Position numbers and translations under genes: made by a program
DNA from: Thermoleophilia bacterium
Lineage (GTDB): Bacteria; Actinomycetota; Thermoleophilia; Gaiellales; SKUG01
NCBI GenBank assembly: GCA_025964465.1
Contig: JAOPYS010000178.1
Coordinates: 1-5,511 of the forward strand
DNA length: 5,511 nucleotides
Reading direction: 5' to 3'
Part shown: positions 1 through 5,511 of the stretch, one piece after another
How the letters are laid out: every line of letters begins with the position of its first letter
Position numbering within the stretch: the first letter of the stretch is position 1
Notes under the pieces: generated by a model
What the model saw: the letters and a program-made list of their open reading frames with translations, nothing else
Told to the model about the DNA's origin: nothing
Databases searched by the model: none

Positions 1-206
1 CCGCGCTGGCTCTCCCACCCGTCCATGACCTTGCCGGTGGTGGCGAAGGCGTCGGGGTCGAACACGGGCACGCTGCGGCGCACGAGGTTCGCCGCGGCTG
101 CGAAGAACTCGTCGTTGCACGCGTGCACGCGACCGCCCACCAGCTCGCTGGCGAGGTCGGGCAGCAGCGTGAATCCGACCTGCACGGGTGTGGCGGCGAC
201 CTGCAT
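1..206 (-). CDS. alc: Allantoicase, N-terminal part (runs off left edge)
   Basis: Allantoicase (allantoate amidinohydrolase) hydrolyses allantoate to (S)-ureidoglycolate and urea, a late cytoplasmic step of urate breakdown. Only the first 68 residues are inside the window; full-length family members are usually around 330 residues or more. The visible part matches the family N-terminus: LPDLASELVGGRV at about residues 15-27, NDEFFAAAANL at about 31-41, VFDPD at 48-52, then GKVMDGWES at about 58-66, corresponding to the GKWMDGWE(T/S)RR signature. Two in-frame ATGs exist, at 215 and 206. I prefer 206 because AGGA at 215-218 lies 8 nt upstream; the 215 start has no well-spaced Shine-Dalgarno and would add only three residues (MPT). 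The gene is divergent from urate oxidase, so the two may share control. The identification rests on a short fragment, but the motif string is distinctive. Confidence 0.85.
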   Translation of the reverse strand, partial: MQVAATPVQVGFTLLPDLASELVGGRVHACNDEFFAAAANLVRRSVPVFDPDAFATTGKVMDGWESQR

Positions 207-214
207 GGTCGGCA

Positions 215-218
215 TCCT
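215..218 (-). promoter_or_regulatory. Ribosome binding site favouring the 206 start of allantoicase
   Basis: On the minus strand AGGA is followed by 8 nt and then ATG at 206. The upstream ATG at 215 would overlap this AGGA, so the two starts are alternatives. This is a spacing argument only. Confidence 0.5.
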
Positions 219-235
219 ACGCCCCGCCGCGCCGG

Positions 236-264
236 TTGACGCGCTCGCCCGCGACCGCGAGGCT
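236..264 (+). promoter_or_regulatory. Candidate sigma-70-type promoter for the urate oxidase gene set
   Basis: TTGACG at 236-241 matches the actinobacterial -35 consensus well. After a 17-nt spacer, GAGGCT at 259-264 is a partial -10 match; four of six bases agree with TAGRRT. Transcription would begin near 271, leaving a leader of about 25 nt with the GGAGG at 282-286. The -35 is good and the -10 is weak, so this is only a candidate. Confidence 0.35.
244..261. repeat. Short inverted repeat CTCGC-N8-GCGAG in the divergent promoter region
   Basis: Arms CTCGC (244-248) and GCGAG (257-261) are perfect complements separated by 8 bases. They lie between and partly over the candidate -35 and -10 elements, where a repressor would be expected to bind. 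In DNA this GC-rich a 5-bp arm can occur by chance, so operator function is inferred from position alone. Confidence 0.25.
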
Positions 265-281
265 GGCCGGGGACACGCAAC

Positions 282-286
282 GGAGG
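282..286 (+). promoter_or_regulatory. Ribosome binding site of urate oxidase
   Basis: GGAGG stands 9 nt before the ATG at 296. It fixes that start and rules out the longer reading from a GTG at 188, which would run through the divergent promoter region and into the allantoicase gene. Confidence 0.8.
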
Positions 287-295
287 GCGAGACAC

Positions 296-1150
296 ATGGG
301 CACGGACGGGGCACGGCTGGCGGGGAACCAGTACGGCAAGGCGCGGGTGCGGGTGGCCCGCGTCGAGCGCGGCGCCGACGGCGTCCACCGGTTCGTCGAC
401 CGCACGGTGCGCGTGGCGCTGCGTGGCGACTTCACGGCCGCACACGTCGAGGGCGACAACGCCCACGTGATCGCGACCGACACGATGAAGAACACGGTGC
501 ACGCGCTCACGGAGGACGCCGCCGACGGCGAGAGCGTCGAGTCGTTCCTCCTACGGCTGCACGACCACTTCGGCGGGAAGGCCGACCACATCGACGGCGT
601 GCTCGTCGAGGCGAGCGAGGCGGGCTACCGCCACATCGACGTGGACGGCGCGGCCCATCCGTACGCCTTCGAGCAGCTGCGCGAGCGGCGCACGGCGCGC
701 CTGGACGGGATGCCGCGCGACCGGGTGCTCCACGGCGGCATCGAGGAGCTGTCGATCCTCAAGACCACCGAATCGTGGTTCCGGGACTTCCCGCGCGACG
801 AGTTCACGACCCTGCCCGAGACCGACGACCGGGTGATGGCGACGATCGTCACGGGGTCGTGGCGGTTCACGGACGAGGCGGCGGACTTCGAGGGGGCGTG
901 GCGGGTGATCCGCGCGGCACTGATGGAGACGTTCGCGACGCACCCCTCCCCCAGCGTGCAGGCGACGTTGTTCGAGATGGCGAGCGCGGCGCTCGCGGCC
1001 TGCCCGGCGATCGACGAGGTCTCGCTGGCGCTGCCCAACCGGCACTACATCCCGCTCGACCTCACCGCGATCGGCCGCTCGCGGGGCGCCGTGCTGCTGC
1101 CGACCGACGAGCCGCACGGCCTGATCGAGGCCACGGTCACGCGCACGTGA
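296..1150 (+). CDS. uox: Urate oxidase (uricase)
   Basis: This cofactor-free enzyme oxidises urate with O2 to 5-hydroxyisourate and H2O2. The 284-residue product is close to the usual bacterial length of about 290-300. The start is set by GGAGG 9 nt upstream. Family motifs run in order: NQYGKARVRV (11-20), VIATDTMKNTV (58-68), ILKTTES (154-160), RDEFTTLPET (167-176), and LPNRHYIPLDL (246-256). By alignment with the Aspergillus enzyme, the catalytic and urate-binding residues appear intact: K15, T61, D62, F162, R179, Q222, N248 and H250. Both halves of the tandem tunnelling fold are present, so it should be active. There is no signal peptide and no C-terminal peroxisomal tripeptide (it ends VTRT), as expected for a cytoplasmic bacterial enzyme. 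It is divergent from allantoicase, and its TGA overlaps the next start codon. Confidence 0.96.
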   Translation: MGTDGARLAGNQYGKARVRVARVERGADGVHRFVDRTVRVALRGDFTAAHVEGDNAHVIATDTMKNTVHALTEDAADGESVESFLLRLHDHFGGKADHIDGVLVEASEAGYRHIDVDGAAHPYAFEQLRERRTARLDGMPRDRVLHGGIEELSILKTTESWFRDFPRDEFTTLPETDDRVMATIVTGSWRFTDEAADFEGAWRVIRAALMETFATHPSPSVQATLFEMASAALAACPAIDEVSLALPNRHYIPLDLTAIGRSRGAVLLPTDEPHGLIEATVTRT

Positions 1151-2034
1151 GCACCGGGTCGACGGCGGGCGGGGACCTCGACCCGCGCGAACTCGTGCGC
1201 GACGTGGCACAGGGGCTCGTGCGCGACCACTCGTTCCACTACGCCGCCGGGGTCGCCTTCCGCACCACCCTCGCGCTCTTCCCGCTGCTGCTGGCGACGC
1301 TCTCGATCCTGTCGCTGCTCGGCGCCGGCGACCGGGCCGGCGACGTGCTCGGCACCCTCGCCGACACCGACGCCGTGCCGACCAAGGTGGTGCATGCCCT
1401 GCGCGCCCAGCTGCACCGGCTCGACGACCCCGGCACGGGCCAGGCGCTCGGCGCCGTGCTGGCGCTCGCGCTGGCGATCTGGTCCGGTAGCGCCGCGTTC
1501 CGCACGGTCATCACCGCGCTCAACGAGGCGCTCGACCTCGAGGAGCGGCGCAGCGGCGTGCAGCGCGTGCTCGTGTCGATCGCCCTGGCGGCGCTCACCG
1601 CGACGCTCGCGCTCGCCGCCACGCTGCTGGTCGCGCTCGGCCCGGCGATCGGGGCCGTGATCCGCGACGCACCCGGCGGCGCACACGGCTGGTTCGCGGC
1701 GTGGCGCATCGTGCGCTGGCCGATCGTGGTCGCGTGCGTGTTCAGCTGGCTGGCCGTGACCTACTCCTACGCCCCCGCGGACCGCCAGCGCCTGCGCATC
1801 GTCACGCCCGGCATCCTGACCGCGTTCGTGCTCTGGGCCGCCTTCGCCCTGCTCTTCACGAAGTACATCGATTCGGTGGCGCAGCAGGGGCAGCTCTACG
1901 GCGCGTTCGCGGGCCTCGTGGCCTTCCAGCTATACGTGTACTGGTCCGCGATCATCGTCCTGTTGGGCGCTGAGGTGGACTCGGCGCTGGCCAGGCGAGG
2001 GGGACGTTCAACTTCAGGTGGAGCGGGCAGGTGA
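1147..2034 (+). CDS. YihY/BrkB-family (UPF0761) inner-membrane protein
   Basis: The product is a 295-residue polytopic membrane protein of the YihY/virulence factor BrkB family, whose molecular function is not established. About six hydrophobic segments are visible, near residues 33-60, 99-117, 140-172, 187-208, 218-239 and 250-274. Family landmarks include FHYAAGVAFRTTLALFPLLL near 30-49, WSGSAAFRTVITALNEAL near 112-129, YSYAP at 206-210, and a C-terminal YGAFAGL...LYVYWSAIIVLLGAE stretch. The GTG start shares GTGA with the urate oxidase stop, a 4-nt overlap, and no good Shine-Dalgarno precedes it, so translation is probably coupled. The reading frame stays open upstream across urate oxidase, but that part has no family similarity and is a GC-rich artefact. 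Placement between urate oxidase and a molybdoenzyme invites a transport role for a purine or product, but nothing in the sequence proves this. Confidence 0.88.
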   Translation: MSTGSTAGGDLDPRELVRDVAQGLVRDHSFHYAAGVAFRTTLALFPLLLATLSILSLLGAGDRAGDVLGTLADTDAVPTKVVHALRAQLHRLDDPGTGQALGAVLALALAIWSGSAAFRTVITALNEALDLEERRSGVQRVLVSIALAALTATLALAATLLVALGPAIGAVIRDAPGGAHGWFAAWRIVRWPIVVACVFSWLAVTYSYAPADRQRLRIVTPGILTAFVLWAAFALLFTKYIDSVAQQGQLYGAFAGLVAFQLYVYWSAIIVLLGAEVDSALARRGGRSTSGGAGR

Positions 2035-2050
2035 CCTCTTCGGAGTACGC

Positions 2051-2057
2051 GAGGGGG
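2051..2057 (+). promoter_or_regulatory. Ribosome binding site deciding the start of the [2Fe-2S] subunit
   Basis: GAGGGGG lies 8 nt before the ATG at 2066 and 11 nt before the ATG at 2069. This favours 2066 over the adjacent ATG, and over a GTG at 2018 inside the preceding gene. Confidence 0.6.
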
Positions 2058-2065
2058 ATGGTCGG

Positions 2066-2596
2066 ATGATGGACACGGTGGCGGTCGATGCAGGGACACG
2101 GAACGATCGTTCGCGACCCCGGTTCCGCGAGCAGCTGCGCGTGAACGGGCGTGAGCACGAGCTCGACCTGGACCCGCGCACGACGCTGCTCGACGCGCTG
2201 CGCGAGCACCTCGGGATGACCGGCACCAAGAAGGGCTGCGACCACGGCCAGTGTGGCGCGTGCACCGTCCACGTCGACGGCCGCCGCGTGCTGTCGTGCC
2301 TGACGCTCGCCTCGCTGGTCGGCGACGCCGAGGTGCGCACGGTCGAGGGCCTCGAAGCGACGGACGGCACCCTCCACCCCATGCAGGAGGCGTTCGTGGC
2401 CTGCGACGGGTTCCAGTGCGGCTACTGCACGCCGGGGCAGCTGATGTCGGCGGTGGCGCTGGTCGAGGACGAGGGCTGCCCCACCGACCGCACGCAGGTG
2501 CAGGAGGCGATGAGCGGCAACCTGTGCCGCTGCGGCGCCTACCCCGGCATCGTCGATGCGATCGAACGCGTCCGCGACCGGGAGGTCGCGCGATGA
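2066..2596 (+). CDS. Molybdenum hydroxylase [2Fe-2S] subunit (xanthine dehydrogenase/aldehyde oxidoreductase small subunit)
   Basis: This is the electron-transfer subunit of a three-part molybdenum hydroxylase; it passes electrons from the molybdenum centre towards FAD. The 176-residue product has two domains. The plant-ferredoxin-like N-terminal domain binds the first cluster through C58, C63, C66 and C78 (CDHGQCGAC...SC). The helical C-terminal domain binds the second through C118, C121, C154 and C156 (QCGYC...CRC). All eight ligands are present. Q117 before C118 is the position that contacts the pterin cofactor in this family. The N-terminus MMDTVAVDAG lacks a twin-arginine signal and a hydrophobic stretch, unlike the Tat-exported E. 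coli PaoA, so the complex is probably cytoplasmic. The gene starts 31 bp after the membrane-protein gene, and its TGA overlaps the next ATG (ATGA). Small subunits of xanthine dehydrogenases, CO dehydrogenases and aldehyde oxidoreductases are alike, so it does not reveal the substrate. Confidence 0.93.
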   Translation: MMDTVAVDAGTRNDRSRPRFREQLRVNGREHELDLDPRTTLLDALREHLGMTGTKKGCDHGQCGACTVHVDGRRVLSCLTLASLVGDAEVRTVEGLEATDGTLHPMQEAFVACDGFQCGYCTPGQLMSAVALVEDEGCPTDRTQVQEAMSGNLCRCGAYPGIVDAIERVRDREVAR

Positions 2597-3597
2597 AGCC
2601 CTTCGTCCTGCTGCCCGCGTCGGGCGAGGCGGAGGCGGCGGCCAGCGTCGCGGCAGATCCCGGTGCGCGGTTCATCGCCGGCGGGACGACCCTCGTCGAC
2701 CTGATGAAGCTGCAGGTCGAGACCCCGGGGACGCTCGTGGACATCACGCGCCTCGGCCTCGGGGAGATCGAGGACATCGAGGGCGGCGGCGTGCGCATCG
2801 GCGCGACGGTCCGCAACTCCGACCTCGCCAACGACCCGCGCGTGCGCGAGCGCTGGCCCGTGCTGTCGGAGGCGTTGCTCGCCGGCGCCAGCCCGCAGCT
2901 GCGCAACATGGCGACTGTCGGCGGCAACCTCCTCCAGCGCGCCCGCTGCAACTACTTCCGCGACGTGACCGCGGCCTGCAACAAGCGCTCCCCGGGCACC
3001 GGGTGTGACGCGCTGGAGGGGCACCACCGCGGCCACGCGGTCCTGGGCGGCAGCGACGCCTGCTTCGCCACGAGCCCGGGTGACATGCCGGTCGCCCTCG
3101 TGGCGCTGGAGGCGACGGTGGAGACGTTGCGTGCGGACGGCTCGACGCGGTCGATCCCGATCGGCGACCTCTACGTGCCCTACGGGGACGACCCCGCCCG
3201 CGAGCACGTGCTCGCGCACGGCGAGCTGGTCACCGGCGTGGTGCTGGCGCCCTCGGCGTGGGCTGCGCGCTCGACGTACGCCAAGGCACGTGACCGGGCC
3301 AGCTACGAGTTCGCGCTGGCATCGGCGGCCGTGGCGCTCGAGCTGGACGGCGGGGTGATCCGAACGGCCCGCGTGGCCCTGGGCGGCGTGGGCACGAAGC
3401 CGTGGCGCAGCACCGAGGCCGAGGCGGTCCTCGTGGGCGACGAGGCGACCGACGCGGTGTTCGAGGCGGCAGCGCGGGCGGCCCTCGCCGACGCGCGGCC
3501 GCGACGCGACAACGGGTTCAAGGTCGAGCTCGCGCAGCGCACAATCATCCGCGCGCTGCGGACCCTGCGCGAGCGCGCAGTGGAGGAGGCGGCATGA
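2593..3597 (+). CDS. Molybdenum hydroxylase FAD-binding subunit with a probable extra [4Fe-4S] cluster (PaoB/YagS type)
   Basis: This flavoprotein subunit accepts electrons from the [2Fe-2S] subunit and delivers them to the external acceptor. The 334-residue product shows the usual FAD-binding parts: FIAGGTTLVDLMK (27-39), PQLRNMATVGGNL (101-113), and a C-terminal CO-dehydrogenase-flavoprotein-like domain including KARDRASYEFALASAAVAL (231-249). Between them is a cysteine-bearing insertion with C119 (RCNYFRD), C129 (ACNKR), C138 (GTGCDAL) and C157 (DACFAT). Four cysteines in this context are characteristic of E. coli PaoB (YagS), where they hold a [4Fe-4S] cluster; 4-hydroxybenzoyl-CoA reductase beta also has such a cluster. 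Ordinary xanthine dehydrogenase FAD subunits lack it. The start at 2593 has GGAGG at 2581-2585, 7 nt upstream, and overlaps the preceding stop; the end overlaps the next start in the same way, which suggests equal production of the three subunits. Confidence 0.92.
   Translation: MKPFVLLPASGEAEAAASVAADPGARFIAGGTTLVDLMKLQVETPGTLVDITRLGLGEIEDIEGGGVRIGATVRNSDLANDPRVRERWPVLSEALLAGASPQLRNMATVGGNLLQRARCNYFRDVTAACNKRSPGTGCDALEGHHRGHAVLGGSDACFATSPGDMPVALVALEATVETLRADGSTRSIPIGDLYVPYGDDPAREHVLAHGELVTGVVLAPSAWAARSTYAKARDRASYEFALASAAVALELDGGVIRTARVALGGVGTKPWRSTEAEAVLVGDEATDAVFEAAARAALADARPRRDNGFKVELAQRTIIRALRTLRERAVEEAA
3582..3589 (+). promoter_or_regulatory. Ribosome binding site of the molybdopterin subunit
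   Basis: GGAGGAGG lies inside the end of the FAD-subunit gene, 4 to 7 nt before the ATG at 3594 depending on the register used. With the ATGA overlap it supports efficient re-initiation at 3594. Confidence 0.6.
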
Positions 3598-5511
3598 GTG
3601 CACCGACCGTGCGTGGGACGGCGATCGGGCGTGACACCGCGCGGATCGACGGCGCCGCCAAGGTACGTGGCGCCGCGACGTACGCCGCGGAGTTCGCGCC
3701 GACCGGCCTCGTGCACGCAGGGCTCGTGCAGGCCACCGTGCCGAGCGCGCGCATCCGCGGCATCGACTCGGCCGCCGCTCGCGCCGTGCCGGGCGTGCTG
3801 GCCGTCATCACGCACGAGGATGCCGAGCGGCTCGAGGACCTCCCCACCTCCGGCATGACCGGCGACTGGCACATGCCGCTCTCCGACGACGTCGTGCACT
3901 ACGTGGGGCAGCACGTCGCGATCGTGGTCGCGGAGTCGCCCGAGGCCGTGCGGGAGGCGCGCGCGCTGGTGCGCGTCGACTACGAACGCCTCGAGCCCAC
4001 GCTCATCCACGACGCCGACTTCGAGGCGCTGACGGCGGTCGCGGTGCTGGCCCGTGGGCACGAGGATTCCTCCGACCACGAGCGCGGCGACGTGGATGCG
4101 GCACTCGCCGACGAAGGTGCGATCGTCGTGGACGAGGTCTACGCCACGGCCAACCTGACGCACTCGCCGATGGAGCCGCACGCCACGGTCGCCGAGTGGG
4201 CCAACGGGACCCTGACCGTGCACGAGTCGACGCAGGGCGTGCAGTCCGATGCGTCGCAGCTCGCGACGGCGTTCCGGCTCGACGCGGACCAGGTGCGCGT
4301 CGTGTGCCCGTACGTCGGTGGTGCGTTCGGCAACAAGGGCGCGCTGTGGCCGCACACCCTGCTCGCCGTGATGGCGGCGAGGCGCCTGGCCCGCCCGGTC
4401 AAGCTCGTGCTCACGCGCCCGCAGACGTACTCGTCGGTGGGCGGGCGCCCGCGCACGGTGCAGCGGGTGCGGCTCGCGGCGACGCCCGAGGGCGCGCTCA
4501 CCGCCATCGCGCACGACTCGATCAACCCCACGGCGGTCACGACCGACTGGCTCGAGTCGTGCACGCGCTCCACGAGCGCGACGCTCTACGCCTCCCCCAA
4601 CGCGCGCTGCACGCAGCGCGTCGCGCGCACCCACGTCAACCCGCCGACGTTCATGCGCGCGCCCGGTGAGACGCCGGGCACGTTCGCCCTCGAGTCGGCG
4701 ATGGACGAGCTCGCCATCGCAGTGCGGATGGATCCGCTGGAGCTGCGTCGCCGCAACCACGCGGACCGCAGCCCCGAGACCGGCCAGCCGTGGTCGGGCA
4801 AGCACCTGCTCGAGTGCTACGACCGTGGCGCCGCGGCGTTCGGCTGGGCGCAGCGCACCCCCGAGCCGCGCTCCATGCGCGAGGGGGGCGAGCTCGTCGG
4901 CTGGGGCATGGCGACCGCGGTCTTCCCTGGCATCCGCCGCGCTGCAAGTGCCAATGTGCGGATCGACGGGGAAGGCGGGGTGCGCGTGCGCATCGCGGCC
5001 GCCGACCTGGGCACCGGTGCCTACACGGTGTGCGCCCTGGTCGCAGCCGACGTGCTGGGAGTGGAGGTCGACCGGACCAGCGTCGAACTGGGCGACAGCG
5101 ACCTGCCGACGGGGCCCCTCGCGGGCGGGTCGTGCACCACGGCCACCGCCGGCGAGGCCGTGGCGGCGGCGTCCCGCACCGTCCGGGCGAAGCTGCTGGC
5201 GCTCGCCGCGGCCGACCCGGGCTCGCCGCTGGCGGGCCTCGAGCCGGACGCGGTCGATGCCGTCGGTGGGAGCCTGGTGGCCCGCCACGACCCGTCGCGG
5301 TCCCTGACCTTCGAGGAGATCCTGGCCGCGGCGGGGGAGGAATCCATCGAGGCGGAGGTCGGCTCCGAGCTCGACGCCGAGACGTCGGAGACGTACGCGA
5401 TGCAGACGCACGGCGCACACTTCTGCGAGGTGCGCATCGACCCGCTCGATCCGCGCGTGCGCGTGTCGCGCGTCGTGTCGGTGATGGACGTCGGCCGGGT
5501 GATCAACCCGC
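3594..5511 (+). CDS. Molybdenum hydroxylase molybdopterin-binding large subunit (aldehyde oxidoreductase/xanthine dehydrogenase family), C-terminus missing
   Basis: This is the catalytic subunit, which hydroxylates the substrate at a molybdenum-pterin centre with water as the oxygen source. The first 639 residues are visible; relatives of this type have about 700-740, so roughly the last 100 are cut off, including the C-terminal region where the catalytic glutamate normally lies. The N-terminal a/b-hammerhead domain begins RIDGAAKVRGAATYAAEF (17-34). Molybdenum-domain motifs follow: GGAFGNKGALWPH (242-254), MRAPGE (354-359) with ESAMDELA (367-374), DLGTGAYTV (471-479), GGSCTT (511-516), and MDVGRVINP (631-639). 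These agree best with the PaoC/YagR aldehyde-oxidoreductase branch. Classical xanthine dehydrogenases have FRGFG and GGFGGKE at the matching places, and the position of the substrate-binding glutamate (E802 in bovine enzyme) appears to be glycine here. The family is certain; the substrate is not, and purine-gene context still leaves xanthine or hypoxanthine possible. Confidence 0.92.
   Translation, partial: MSAPTVRGTAIGRDTARIDGAAKVRGAATYAAEFAPTGLVHAGLVQATVPSARIRGIDSAAARAVPGVLAVITHEDAERLEDLPTSGMTGDWHMPLSDDVVHYVGQHVAIVVAESPEAVREARALVRVDYERLEPTLIHDADFEALTAVAVLARGHEDSSDHERGDVDAALADEGAIVVDEVYATANLTHSPMEPHATVAEWANGTLTVHESTQGVQSDASQLATAFRLDADQVRVVCPYVGGAFGNKGALWPHTLLAVMAARRLARPVKLVLTRPQTYSSVGGRPRTVQRVRLAATPEGALTAIAHDSINPTAVTTDWLESCTRSTSATLYASPNARCTQRVARTHVNPPTFMRAPGETPGTFALESAMDELAIAVRMDPLELRRRNHADRSPETGQPWSGKHLLECYDRGAAAFGWAQRTPEPRSMREGGELVGWGMATAVFPGIRRAASANVRIDGEGGVRVRIAAADLGTGAYTVCALVAADVLGVEVDRTSVELGDSDLPTGPLAGGSCTTATAGEAVAAASRTVRAKLLALAAADPGSPLAGLEPDAVDAVGGSLVARHDPSRSLTFEEILAAAGEESIEAEVGSELDAETSETYAMQTHGAHFCEVRIDPLDPRVRVSRVVSVMDVGRVINP

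Larger units (their letters stand above)
207..295. other. Divergent intergenic region between allantoicase and urate oxidase
   Basis: This gap of about 90 bp separates the start codons of two oppositely oriented purine-catabolism genes. It must carry the signals for the plus-strand set and probably for allantoicase too. It contains a candidate plus-strand promoter, a short inverted repeat and the urate oxidase Shine-Dalgarno. I could not find a convincing -35/-10 pair for the minus strand. A shared operator is plausible from the geometry, but no known regulator site was recognised. Confidence 0.6.

Noticed and set aside
188..295. N-terminal extension of urate oxidase from a GTG at 188.
   Set aside because: It would overlap the allantoicase start and the promoter region, has no uricase similarity, and the ATG at 296 has a good GGAGG.
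25..1146. Plus-strand upstream extension of the membrane-protein frame, giving a 669-residue reading.
   Set aside because: The extension is low-complexity Arg/Gly/Ala sequence overlapping urate oxidase and the opposite-strand allantoicase; family similarity begins only after the GTG at 1147.
1045..1709. Minus-strand open frames of 156 and 213 codons opposite the uricase/membrane-protein junction.
   Set aside because: They have biased composition, no motifs, and lie opposite two confidently identified genes.
1995..2058. Direct repeat GCGAGGGGGA at 1995-2004 and 2049-2058.
   Set aside because: Ten bases of purine-rich sequence, one copy coding and the other serving as Shine-Dalgarno; most likely chance in GC-rich DNA.
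2018..2065. Upstream GTG start for the [2Fe-2S] subunit.
   Set aside because: It overlaps the preceding gene and adds residues without family similarity; ATG 2066 has a well-spaced GAGGGGG.
2035..2065. Possible hairpin or terminator after the membrane-protein gene: a CTC-TTCG-GAG stem-loop at 2036-2045.
   Set aside because: The stem is only 3 bp and no T-run follows, so it is not a terminator; the three downstream genes have no other evident promoter.
3303..5420. Minus-strand open frame of 705 codons opposite the FAD and molybdopterin subunits.
   Set aside because: It is rich in Arg, Gly, Ala and His, has no recognisable family motif, and lies opposite well-supported enzyme genes; this is typical of the shadow frame of GC-rich coding DNA.

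Overview
The window is very GC-rich and gene-dense. Codons end mostly in G or C, genes overlap by 4 bases, and one gene starts with GTG. All of this fits an actinobacterium (Actinomycetota). The sequence does not settle the genus, and there is no rRNA, tRNA, mobile element, CRISPR array or phage gene to help. I see no sign of recent transfer: composition is even from end to end.

Layout. (1) At the left edge, on the minus strand, is the N-terminal part of an allantoicase gene reading out of the window. (2) An intergenic gap of about 90 bp separates it from a divergent plus-strand gene set; the gap holds a candidate promoter and a short inverted repeat. (3) The plus-strand set begins with urate oxidase (296-1150). 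Its stop codon overlaps the GTG start of a six-helix YihY/BrkB-type membrane protein (1147-2034). (4) After a 31-bp gap come three tightly coupled genes of a molybdenum hydroxylase: the [2Fe-2S] subunit (2066-2596), the FAD subunit (2593-3597) and the molybdopterin subunit (3594 to beyond the right edge). The last two junctions are ATGA overlaps. No terminator is visible between 296 and 5511, so the five genes probably form one transcription unit.

How the genes work together. The simplest reading is a purine-degradation locus. A xanthine dehydrogenase-like molybdoenzyme would make urate, urate oxidase would convert urate to 5-hydroxyisourate, and allantoicase would act later, splitting allantoate into ureidoglycolate and urea. 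The steps in between (hydroxyisourate hydrolase, OHCU decarboxylase, allantoinase) are not in this window.

Two points deserve a second look. First, the molybdoenzyme looks by sequence more like the PaoABC/YagTSR aldehyde oxidoreductase type than a classical xanthine dehydrogenase: its FAD subunit has a four-cysteine insertion expected to hold a [4Fe-4S] cluster, and its large subunit has MRAPGE and GGAFGNKG motifs. Its substrate is therefore uncertain despite the purine context. Second, a membrane protein of unknown function sits inside the set, translationally coupled to urate oxidase. I found no wholly new system here.
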